From Tipula vernalis (Eukaryota > Arthropoda > Insecta > Diptera > Tipulidae): a DNA stretch of 64,000 nucleotides. Below the pieces are notes generated by a model that had not been told where the DNA came from, did not search any database, and saw only the letters and a program-made list of their open reading frames with translations. The stretch is taken from contig OY282558.1 in assembly GCA_958295665.1 (NCBI GenBank), positions 136,050,326 through 136,114,325 of the forward strand, in the 5' to 3' direction. This document shows positions 46,642-58,103 of the stretch, one piece after another. The first letter of the stretch is position 1. Each line of letters starts with the position of its first letter. A program made the translations under genes and the position numbers.

Positions 46642-46780
46642 CGGAGCAGGAGCTGGAGTCGGAGTTGGAGCCGGAGTTGGAGCCGGAGCTGGAGCCGGAG
46701 CCGGAGTCAGAGTTGGAGCCGGAGTCGTTAATAAATCTATAAATTCCCGGAGTCGGAGCGGGAGCCGGAGCCGAACATTT
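46642..46780. repeat. GGAGCC/GGAGTC minisatellite, right subterminal
   Basis: About twenty hexamers of GGAGCC, GGAGTC, GGAGTT and GGAGCT lie just inside the right end, interrupted once by AATAAATCTATAAATTCC (about 46729-46747). The minus-strand 60-codon frame rich in Ser, Gly, Asn and Asp (46613-46795) is a reading of this repeat. Confidence 0.85.
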
Positions 46781-46810
46781 TCTCTCGAACTCCACAGCCC
46801 TGCTAAATAC

Positions 46811-49800
46811 AGTGAAATTAACGCAAAAACTGATTGAAAAGTGAAAATGAAAAATTCAAGTGTGAGATCTAATTTTTTAATGAGATCTGAAGTTTCCCTT
46901 GTTTATTAACAATTTATTTTTTCTATTGAAGAGGAACTTTAATTTTTCAGCAGATTTACCAATTCCAAAATTTTAGCACAGGATCCAAATATTCTTTAAT
47001 TGCCAGATGACTTTAACAAACTATACTAAATTTAGCTATGAACCGAAAAAATGTCTTCTTGCGACTAATATTAGATATCAAGAAAAGTTTCAAACTCTTA
47101 AATTCGTGCTACTTATTTGATTTTAATGTACCTTGGCGCAATTGGCATTTAATGAATAAGGATTTGGTCGTGGCCATAAAAAGGTCGTATGTAAATTACA
47201 TGTTTTTTACGTGTAAAAAAACTGTGTATATTACATAGTGTAATTTACTCGCCCAACTCTGGCTTCAAGTAGGCGAACCAAAAGGTAATTGAAAACTAAC
47301 CTTACACTTGCTGGATTACAAAAGCCGTGTTAAAACTGTGTAGCAGCTTATCTTGCCATTCAGAAATTATGACTGGCCTTACGACAATTTGATAACATAA
47401 TTTAATGCCTTTAGGAACTCCGCCAATTTACCAGCTTATGAAAGGCAATGAAAAAATCATAATAAATAGCACAGGCTCTCCTATTCCTTAATTGCCTTAA
47501 CATTTTGCTTTGCACAAATGGTTATAACTTGAGCTTGATTTTTAAAAAGTATTACCGTTATTCCCCTGTGCATTATATAATTATTCTATAAACACATTTA
47601 ACTGGGTGGTCTTGGTTTTGAAAAAACGATAAATTAAAAACTGTCATAAATATTCTTGTACGCATATTTGTAATTCAATGATTACAAAACTATTGTGTAA
47701 CCGCACATACAGAATATATATATATACATATATAGAATTACAATTGTTCACAGCTGTCAGATGTTTGCCCTAGCCTCATAAATACACAGTGTTGGAGAAA
47801 TAGCCGCAATTTGACAAGTAGAGCACTTGTGCTCAAGGTTTTTTGTCCACCACAAATCAATGACTTATATACTTATGTATTGTATATATATATAATGTAT
47901 AAAATCAAACCGATCGATTAATACAAACAATTTTATTTGTTCTCACATGTCTCGCGCACACAACAACAGTATATCGTATATTATACATATCTACGTCACT
48001 GTGTAATTTGATATTTTTAAAACATATACGGTTTCAGTTTTGAAATACTTTCTTATCGTTTTTTTTTCTACTTACTCTTAATATTATTTTAGTGTAAGAA
48101 CTCACAAAAATAAAAATAAAAATAAAAATTAAATCCAACTTCTTATTTTATAAAGCATGATGTACGACGAGTCTACGTTTTAATGATCAAATTATAGTTG
48201 AAATGTGTCATAACTTTGTGACATTTATAGTGAATTCAACAAATCATTTTAATTATTCTAAAACCAATTCATTTAACTATGGGAATAATTATAATTAAGG
48301 ATCTTATTACTCGCACAATTCCATATTAAGCCAACTGGATTTTGATTCTATACGAAAAAATAGCAAATTATAATTAATTTATTGTCTCTTAGAACTCTCG
48401 GGCTCACCGTAAAATACAATGTGACTTCAATTAAAATGTATCTCTTCTATGCACAGAATATATTTGTTAATTGGATTTCCGGTGATCATCAGAATTCAAT
48501 CATTGTAGCAATTATTTTGTATTTTTGTTTGTTCTTTTATGTGTGCTGCTCTCGCATCTTAAAGACATTGTATATATATAGTTAAGACTCGCTCTCTATG
48601 CATGTATATGTACGTACATTGCGCTGAGTCATCAATCTAATTGGTGTATGAAACTAAAACGATGACATTATATCAAGCATCTGGTGGTGGATGGAGTACA
48701 GTGTATGGTATATACACAATATATTTGTGTGGTGTGGTCGTTCATCGTCATCATCATTAAAATTGTATAATAGTTATTTTCATTCATTTGCCTTAATTTG
48801 GAAAACATCTAATTAATTTTCGTTTTTTTTTTTTTTAATAAGGTTGGAACTACCCTAATTTTGTAAATTTATAGGTTGGGTAACCTAACATAATAATGGG
48901 TAAGGGTAAATATGCTGTATATTATATTATAGGTTTGTTGTACGTTGTATATAAATAACAGCTAAGTTCGCGATTAAAACTTTTGATTACTTACATGCTA
49001 ACACTAGGGGTCATAATTATTATATTGTTTGGGAATTTTTGGGATTATCAACACATTTCCGTGTAAATGTTTGTTAAATAATATAAAACATGTGCGCTTA
49101 TTATATTCGGAGCCATTGAACTCGGCGCACACAAAATTGACAAAAAATAAATTAGTCAGTATCGATAAAGCATTTTAATTTTTTTATTTCGTTAATCTAG
49201 TCCCCCAACCCACACAAAAACACACACATAATTTAAAATTCCAATGTTCCCGCGGCACGATCATCAACAACTCCATTTAAAATTCAAATTACCCATTTAA
49301 AATCGCTAATCAATGTCGCATCGCGTTTGTAAAATTGATTAAATTAAATTTATTGACGTTAAAATAAATTTGTGTTACTTGTTTTGTTTGGTGTTGTTGT
49401 AAATTCGCTTTACGCGTAAGAATAAATTTAAAATTTGGTTTTATTGTGCTGTTACACATATACATTATATACATACTTATATGCGGTGGTAAGACATTCA
49501 TTAAAAAAAAATTTGAAGTTCGCAAGTATTTGTTCGAAGGTCGAAACATAATATTCTCATTATTTGCGCCTACTGTAATGTTATTCATAGCACTGTCTCA
49601 GAACAACCGTGCATACATTTGAATATATTAAGAGGTCAGGTGTTAATATATGCGCATGAATTTTATTTGTATATTTTACTATTGTTTCACTATCTAACTC
49701 CACAGTACATATACACGAGTCGGTTGCGCTCGATTACCGTAAATTAATTCGACCATGCGACAATTAGTTTCATAGAATAAAATCGAAGGAATTAGAACAA

Positions 49801-50029
49801 CAAAATAAAATAAAAATTAGTGGGGGCGGATATACATATAAACGATAAAGATCGATAACTCAGTGACGCAAGTTCAAATCATCGATCGTGTGAATATTAT
49901 GTAGAAAATATATTATGGTACTTCAAGCGTCGCGACGCCTTTGTAAATGAAATAAGATCAACAATAATTGTGCACAACAGTGATGCCTCGTTTAACGCGG
50001 TGGTTTAATACTCAGTTTTCCAAGCGATC
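46811..50029. other. Mixed AT-rich island, no gene recognised
   Basis: From about 47.5 to 49.95 kb the sequence has mixed composition with ATATAC-type runs and few AAATTT blocks, like the islands at 18.2-20.6 and 59.1-61.1 kb. Frames of 66, 67 and 92 codons (47038, 48382 and 49310 minus) show no family features. It may be conserved host intron or intergenic DNA. Confidence 0.4.
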
Positions 50030-51960
50030 ATGTTTGTCACGTATTTTAGTTTTGAAAATTTTCCGATCTTTAAAAATTTACAATGCCAGCATTATTTAAC
50101 AAAATTTGTGTAATTTAATCGTATTATGTAAATTTTTGAGATTTTGGAGAATTTAAATTTCTAATGTTAACTTTAAATTTTGGAAATTTTCTGATCTTTA
50201 AAAATTTACAATTGTAGCAATGTTTGCCAAAATTTGTGTAATTTTAAACCCAAAGCACGTTAAATTGTAAATTTCATTTTGATTTGTTTTATGGAAATTT
50301 TTGTGATTTTAAAGAATTTAAATTTCCGGTGTTAACATTAAATGAAGAAAATGACCTTCAAAAATTTACAAGTTCAGCATTATTTACCAAAATTTGTGTA
50401 ATTTTAAAATAAAACTAAACGCTTATTTGTTAATTTTATGATTAATTTAAATTTTTTAGGCTTTAAATTTTTTAAATTTTTAATGTTAACTTTAAATTTT
50501 GAAAATTTTTTGATCCCTAAAAATTTATAAGTTTAGCCTTATTTACCAAAATTTGTGTAGTTTTAAAACCAAAGAACGCTGAATTATTAATTTCATTATT
50601 AATCGTATTATCTAAATTTTTGAGACTTTAAAGAATTTAAATTTCTAATGATAACATAAAATTTTGCAAATTTTTTGATCTTCAAAAATTTTCAAGTTCA
50701 GCACTATTAACCAAAATTTGTGCAATTTTAAAATCAAACTAAAGTACGCTGATTTGTTAATTTTATGATTAATTTAAATTTGGTAGGCTTTAAAATTTTT
50801 TAATTTTTAATTTTAACTTTACATTTTGAAAATTTGTTGATCTTTAAATTTTTGCTCAGCATTATTTACCAAAATTGGTGTAATTTTAAAATCAAACTCA
50901 AGCACGCTGATTTGCTAATTTTATAATTAATGTAAATTTTTCAGATTTTAAAAAATTTTAATTTAAATGTTAACTTGAAATTTTGAAAATTTTTTGATTC
51001 TTAAAAATTTACAAGTTCAGCATTATTTACCAAAATTTATGTAATGTTAAAATCAAAGCAAGCTGAATTATTAATTTCATTATTAATCGTATTATGTAAA
51101 TTTTTGAGATTTTAAAAAATTTAAATTTCCGGTGTTAATATTAAATTTGGAAAATTTTTTGATCTTTAAAGATTTACAAGTTCAGCATTATTTACTAAAA
51201 TTTGTGTAGTTTTAAAACCAAAGAACGCTGAAATATTAAATCGTATTATCTAAATTTTTGAGATTTTTAAAAATTTTAATTTTTATTGTTAACATTAAAT
51301 TTTGAAAATTTTTTGATCCCTAAAAATTTACAAGTTCAACATTATTTTACGAAAATTTGTGCAATTTTAAAATCAAACTCAAGTACGCTGATTTGTTAAT
51401 TTTATGATTAATTTAAATTTTTCAGGCTTTAAAATTTTTTAATTTTTAATGTTAACTTTAAATTTTGATAATTTTTTAATCCCTAAAAATTTACAACTTC
51501 AGCATTATTTACCAAAATTTGTGTAATTTTAAAACCAAAGCACGCTGATTTGTTAATTTTATGATTAGTGTAAATTTTTCAGGCTTTAAATTTTTTTAAT
51601 TTTTAATGTTAACTTTAAATTTTGAAAATATTTTAATCTTTAAAATTTTACTATTTCAGCATTATTTACCAAAATTTGTGCTATTCAAAAATTAAACTCA
51701 AGCACGCTGATTTGTTAATTTTATGATTAATGTAAATTTTTCAGATTTTAAAGAATTATAATTTTTAATGTTAACTTTAAATTTTGAAAATATTTTGATC
51801 TCTAAAAATTTACAAGTTCAACATTATTTTGTTAATTTTATGATTAATGTAAATTTTTCAGGCTTTAAAATTTTTTAATTTTTAATGTTAACTTTAAATT
51901 TAGAAAATTTTTTGATCTTCAAAAATTTACTATTTCAAAAATTTTTATTTTAAAAATGTT
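50030..51960. repeat. ~160-bp tandem satellite, about 12 units
   Basis: The unit contains GATCTTTAAAAATTTACAAG, TTCAGCATTATTTACCAAAA, TTTGTGTAATTTTAAAA, GCACGCTGATTTGTTAATTT and TTTTTAATGTTAACTTTAAA. The ACCAAAATTTGTG-type phrase falls near 50099, 50229, 50388, 50547, 50709, 50868, 51029, 51196, 51348, 51510 and 51668, mostly 158-167 bp apart. The last copy (about 51815-51960) is shortened. It is distinct from the 141-bp and 300-bp arrays. Confidence 0.9.
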
Positions 51961-54900
51961 CATTCGGGATTATAAGAACTTTGAAATTTCAATTTAGCTT
52001 AAAAAATTTGAAATATAACCAAATTTTACGTTATCAAATTGTATGTATTGAGTTTGGTATTTTCAATAATGGAAGGTCCTTGTAATTTCAAAACTCCAAT
52101 AAATTTTATAAAAGCCTATTTAATTAATATTAATACTTCAATTATTATTTAAAATTATTTGAACTGCAAAATTTGAAATTTGTTGAGAAATAGTGTCGTT
52201 TAACGAATTTTCAATAATCTGAACTTAAAATTCCGAAGAATACAATTTTTGAATTCTGATTTGTAGCATTTTAGTTAAAAAACTCTAATTAATTTCAAAA
52301 AATTTGAGTTTATTTACAAAACTTTTTTTTTTCTATAATTTTAGAATCTAAATTTAAATTTCCGAAAAAATGAGATGTTGATTAAATTAGAACATTTTGA
52401 AACTTTTATTATATTAAATTTTAATGACGTAAGCCACCAAAATTTGTAATTTTTACCGAGAATTTTAGAATTATGATAGAATTTTGATTTTGTGCTTCGA
52501 ATTTTGCTAATTTAGTTTTGTTTTGTATTATTGTTTAGTACATTTACAAATTTTTATTGTTCCACGACTTAAATATAGGAAAACGCTTTAATCAGGAAAA
52601 TTAAACTCATACAAAACAATTATGAGTTGGAGTGAATTTAAAATTATTTTCTAGAATTATGGATCTTTTACAAAATCAAATTTCGTTGTAGGTAATCCAT
52701 TTAGTAAGCAAAATTATTTTTAAAGGTTTTTAAAGTTTAAATTCAAGTAATAATTTGAAGCGTAAAATTTTGAAAATACTTTTAACTATAAATTTTGAAT
52801 TATTCTATTTGACAAAATTTTAAAGGAGCAATTGCGAACTTTGATGACCTTTATGAAATTTTAACAGCATTGTTGCGGTCCAATGTAATTTCAATTTAGA
52901 AACGTATAATTTACGTTCTTTTTTAATTTAATTTAATTTCAAAATTTCAAGCGATTGAAGCATTGCCAGCTAAACTTATCAAGAACGGACATTCAATATA
53001 AAATATATGTCTAAACGCTTTTAAACACTTTTTTCAAAATTCTATTAATTTTAAGTTTGGAAAATAAAAAAAGCTGAATAATAATTGTTAATTATTACAT
53101 TAAAACTAAATTTAAGATAGTAGTTAGATACCACTCAAAATTTTGAAAATCTGAGAATTTTGCGAAAAGTCAAATTTTTTGTTCAATGTTTTACTAAAAT
53201 TTGGTCGAATGCTTAAGTTTTATTAAAATTGTGTTACAGTTTTAAAATATTAAATTTAAAAATTTCGTTTGGAATAGGTGAAGAGGATTTGTTAAACTAT
53301 TACTATATTCAAACTTTCAAATTTTTAAAATTGTATTCTAAAAAAAAATTAGGTACGATTTGAATTTCAATATTTAATGTAAATAACATTCCAGATTTTA
53401 TTAACCCGAATCTTTTGAATTTAAAACTTTAAAATATCGGTTATCCTTAGAAATGGGTGAAATTTCGGAATAATCCCATGAAAAATTTCAGTAACTTTCA
53501 TTTCTGTTTGTTGTGTCTTACTATTTCACACATATCAAAAGCGTATAAACAATTTAGGATAAAAGTTCAAAAAAATTTCATGTCATCGTATTAAAAGTTC
53601 GCATTACGCCTTTACAACACATCTGTATAAAGAATTTCAGTATGCTAATTTAATTTTAATAAATTTTAATCCGAGTAGAAATTTAAACTTAATTCTAGAT
53701 TATATAGCTTTTCAATTTTGTTGAACTTAATAATTCACATTTGCGGTTTCCAAAAATTCCAAGAGAAATCTGAAATATTTTTTTTTTCTAAATTAGTTTG
53801 ATTTTTCTATTAATTAAATAAAAAATTGTGCGCGATGCGGAAACGAGTTAGCCGCACGAACGTTATTTGGAAAAAAGGGACCCAGGAAGAATTAAAATTA
53901 TTGTTTGTTGATGACTCCAACCTAATGTTAAGAAATTAAAAGAAAGAAATTGTAAATCGTGATGCTCCGGTCTCTGGTAAGCAGCCTTGCTGTGGAATCG
54001 ATGAAATCAATTTTTTGAAGATATTTTCAAAGAAGCCTAGTAAAGATCCGGGTGAAGCATCTCGAGGAATTTGAACAGGTTTGCTTTTATTCTGACATAA
54101 AAAGCCATAATACCACAATAAGCGAGCCATTTTCTTTTTATTAGGCTATTCGAATTTTTTGGTATGTTCTATTGCAAATGAGCAAAAGCTCAAAATGGAG
54201 TGTACCAAAACTTTTGAAAATTTTTAAGTGTAACTAAATAAATAAAGAAAATAATAAAATCGAAAGTTTAGAAATTTAAAATTCTATCTGTTCCAAAAAA
54301 AAACAAAATTTTAAATTTCCAAATTACGATTCATTGACTCGTCGAATTTAAAAAAAAATCTTGGAATTTTTGAAAACCGCCAATGTAAATTATTAAATTT
54401 AATAAAATTTTAAAGCTATCGATAGACGTTGAAATTTCTAGCATTAAAAGCAGCCTTTTTTAGGCTAAATTTGATTTGGCTTTCTAAATTGACAGATTTA
54501 TGTTGTCTGCCTATTTTTAAAATTCAAAGATTTATTTTTAAAGGAAAAATTTAGATCGTTTTAATTTTTCTGAGTTGGAAAAATTTTGAAAATTTTAAAT
54601 GAAGGAGTACATCGAGTTTTGTGTCATCTGAATTTAAAATTGGACTGGTAAAATTTATGAACTCTAATGGTATTAGGAAAATTCTGTTATATTAAATTTT
54701 AACGAGCTAAATCGAAATTTGTAATTTTAAATCAAAATTTTAAGTGTAATACTTCGAATTTAAAAGAAATTGTGGTTTTTAACATGTCCCTTGTTATTTT
54801 ACGAATACCGACATTACACTACTAATATTATTCCGAATATTAAAAACGGGACATTTTTTAACCTGGAAATGTTTAGACAGTCAATATATTTTCAAGTCCT

Positions 54901-55490
54901 GTTTAAAATTTTGTTAATTTTCCGCAAGTGTTAAATAAACTTTAGCAAAACAATTTTGAATTGAAATTTATAATAATTTACAAATCTTCTGATAAATAAA
55001 TTTCGACGTATTTATAATTTAAAAAATTCATAATTATTTTTAAAAGCATTTGTTAAACTTAATACAAATCAATCGGAATTCGAATAAAATTTAACTATTT
55101 TTAAAATTTGAATTATGCTGATATATGGTATATCTAATATTGCTTGACTTTTGGAAAATCTCATTTCTCCATTAATTTTGAGTTTAGAAATTTTGTAACT
55201 AACAGTTTCAAACTATTCTGTTTGACAAAATTTTTGAAAATATAAAAAGTTTTAAATTTCGATTAAGTTTATCAATTTAATTACGAATTTCTATAAATTT
55301 TGAGAATTATAGTATTTTAATAAGCTATTGAGAATAGTTCTACTTCACAACAAAAATATGCAAAACGAAACCTTATCCCTAGAAATTGGTGAAATTTCAA
55401 AATAAGTATCATGAAAAATGTGATTAACTTTCATCCCATTTTTTTGTTTTTAAGTTTCAAACATATCTAAAGCAAATATTTGTATCCAGA
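51961..55490. other. AT-rich degenerate repeat tract
   Basis: The text is AAATTT-rich with long-range echoes (for example GAAATKGGTGAAATTTC near 53451 and 55380, and TATTCTRTTTGACAAAATTT near 52801 and 55213). A patch at about 53830-54160 has a different, more mixed composition and a 64-codon minus-strand frame (53936-54130) that I cannot assign. No gene is supported. Confidence 0.45.
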
Positions 55491-55494
55491 ATTT

Positions 55495-58103
55495 CATCTT
55501 CGACTACTGATGAACAATTTAAAAACTTTGTGAACCGGAAATTTCAAATCTCTGGTTCGAACTGTCAAAGGATTGAACCGAGACATAAAGATAGAGATTA
55601 TGTTTCGTACAAAATAGCCGTGGACGCCTCTATAGTGAATAGTTTGCTTTTACCGTGGAAATTTTCGTCAACGAAACCTTGCCCGATTTTGGGATTAACT
55701 ACTTGCACCACCTCGACTACAACAACTCGAGGAGATAAAACGCTAACTATTTATTATCATAATGTTGGTGGCATGTCATCTAAAACATCTAGATTTTTTA
55801 ATTACGTTATTAGTACTGAATATGATATATACATAATTACGGTAAACCAATTTTCATGAATCAATTATTGGTACTGAATTTTTTTCTTCAAATTTTATTG
55901 TGCAACGCTGCGACCGTTCATCTATCAATAGTATAAAATCATCAGGAGGAGGCGTTTTAATTGCAGTTAATAAAAGGATTACTAGTCAAATGTTACGAAC
56001 TCCTCCATCATTAGAATGTGTTGCGGTACAGATGGATATGATCGTCAAAACTATTGTGATCGTAACAATTTATATACCATCGTATGCTACTCTGGAGGTT
56101 TATACGTTTTTTTAAGTGATTTCAACCTACCAAATATTCACTGGGTTATTGATGATGAGTATGGTTTTTTATTACCAACAAACGTGTAACTTCAGTGGTT
56201 GATCAATATTTTGTGGACTGTGTGTCTATTTGTGGGTTGAATCAAATTAATGGTGTAACAAATGATAGAAATAGGTATCTGGATTTAGTTTTTTCAAATT
56301 TTCAAGATAATATTTTTGTAACGGAGTGTTGTATACCATTTGTGGATAATAGTGTTGATCATAAAGCTATAGAGATTTCATTTAAAAGTTATTCTGTTTC
56401 TGATACTCGTATATCTGAAGAAATTTCCTTTTATGATTTTAGAAATGGCAATGTTTCCGGTTTGAGTGAATTCTTAGCAAACCTGGATTGGTCTTTGATT
56501 TTCAATAATGTAGATGTTAATATTAATGTTGATAAATTTTATGAAATTTTGTTCGCAGGTTTTAATGAATTTATTCCTAAAAAAAGTATGAAGTCAGTGG
56601 CGAATTATCCACCTCATTTCACCAAAGAATTGATTAAGTTACGCAATCGTAAAAATAAATGTCGAGTAAAATTTATGAGAAATCCTTCTTTGGATAATAA
56701 GGCTAAAAAGTTGGAATCACAGAAACTTTTTCCGAGACTGATATTATGGATCAACTGGATGCCTTTAAGAATGGCTGTGGTCCGGATGGTATATCTTCCT
56801 CAATTTTGAAATTATTTAAGTTTGAGCTTTGTTATCTTTGAAATTATTATTTGAGAAATCTTTAAATTCTTCAGTTTTTCCGGTGAGATGGAAAACATCT
56901 TTAATAACTCCCATCTATAATAAATCAGGTGATCGTTCTAACGTAGCCAATTACAGAGGCATTTCAATTTTGTCAGCAACTAAGCTCTTTGAGACGATTT
57001 TGTCAAAATACATTTTTTTAACATCAAGAATAGATTATCAATTAGTCAGCATGGTTTTTCCAAAGGCAGATCAACTACAACTAATCTCGTTGAGTTTCAA
57101 CGGGAAACTATTGATGCATTTGATTCTTATGGTCAACTGGATGTTGTCTATACTGACTTCACAAAAGCGTTTGACTCAGTTCAGCATCAAATCATCTTAA
57201 AAATACTAAATAATTTTGGATTTTCTCGAAAATTCGTTGCTTGAGTGGAATCGTAATTAACTGGCCGTACCCAATATGTTAATTTGAATGGTATCAAGTC
57301 GAATTAAATAAACGTTCTTTCGGAAGTGCCTCAGGGCTCACACCTGGGTCCTCAATTATATTTGATATTTGTAAACGATGTGCTGGACAGGTTACATTAC
57401 TCAAAAGGATTTATGTATGCCGACGATCTTTAACTATTCCGTCAAATTTCTGATGCTTCTGATGCTGCTAAATTACAATCCGACCTTGATTCATTATTTA
57501 ATTGGTGTTGTCTGAATCATTTAGATTTGAATATTAAAAAATGTGCGGTTATGTCTTTCTCCAAGAAAAAAGCGCAAATATGTTATGATTATTATATTAA
57601 TAATGAAATATTGAATCGAGTTACCCAAATTTGACATTTGACTCTAAATTGAGTTTTACAGCACACATTGATAAGATAATCGTAAAGTCGTCTTCTTTGT
57701 TGGGGTTAATACAACGTCTTTCTAAAGAGTTTAAGGATCAGAAGACTTTTCAGATTTTATATTCATCATTAGTTCGATCTAACTTAGAATATGCCATAGT
57801 TGAATGGGCTCCTTACTATTCGACGCATATTGAACGAATAGAAAACTAAAGTTTTTTAAATTTAATCTTTTTAATATTAATAGAAGGCTTATGTGTTGGG
57901 AAAACTTAATTAATATGCCAAGTTACAATTTAAGATGTATTGTTATGAATATTGAGTCCTTTGCGACCAGACGTTGTTTTGCTGTAGCTTTTTTTACAGC
58001 TGATGTTTTAAATGTTAGAATTGATAGCATATTAAGACAACTTAGAACTAGATCTTTATTGTTTTCTGATTTCCGACGTTCTAACTTTAGACACGCAACA
58101 TAA
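55495..58103 (+). pseudogene. Second LINE (CR1/jockey group), decayed
   Basis: The segment begins with the tail of an ORF1-like protein (YVSYKIAVDAS, about 55599-55631) that reads straight into the endonuclease start (IYYHNVGGMSS, about 55749-55781). Endonuclease motifs include a broken TW region, SGGGVLIAVNKRI (about 55942-55980) and SDFNLPNIHW in another frame (about 56117-56146). RT motifs are GVTNDRNRYLDLVFSN (upstream linker, 56256-56303), KTSLITPIYNKSGD (about 56892-56933), NYRGISILSATKLFE (56950-56994), DFTKAFDSVQH (about 57155-57188, shifted), VPQGSHLGP (with one altered codon) and the catalytic YADD (about 57417-57428) followed by a stop. A C-terminal block (57631-58103) ends with a plain stop. 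At least six breaks are seen. There is no 3' untranslated region or tail before AT-rich repeat resumes. Confidence 0.8.

Larger units (their letters stand above)
45371..46802. mobile_element. hAT-like non-autonomous DNA transposon with 8-bp target duplication
   Basis: The left end CAGGGCTGTGGAGT (45371-45384) is the exact reverse complement of the right end (46789-46802). CTAAATAC occurs immediately outside both ends (45363-45370 and 46803-46810), a perfect 8-bp target duplication, which is the hAT hallmark together with a CAGGG start. Just inside each end lies a minisatellite of GGAGCC/GGAGTC hexamers (about 45381-45488 and 46642-46779). The 1.2-kb interior has a 67-codon frame (45922-46125) without transposase motifs, so mobility would depend on an enzyme from another element. 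The hAT relic at 29 kb cannot be assumed to be that source. Confidence 0.9.

Noticed and set aside
46613..46795. A 60-codon minus-strand frame rich in Ser, Gly, Asn and Asp
   Set aside because: It translates the GGAGCC/GGAGTC hexamer minisatellite at the end of the hAT-like element.
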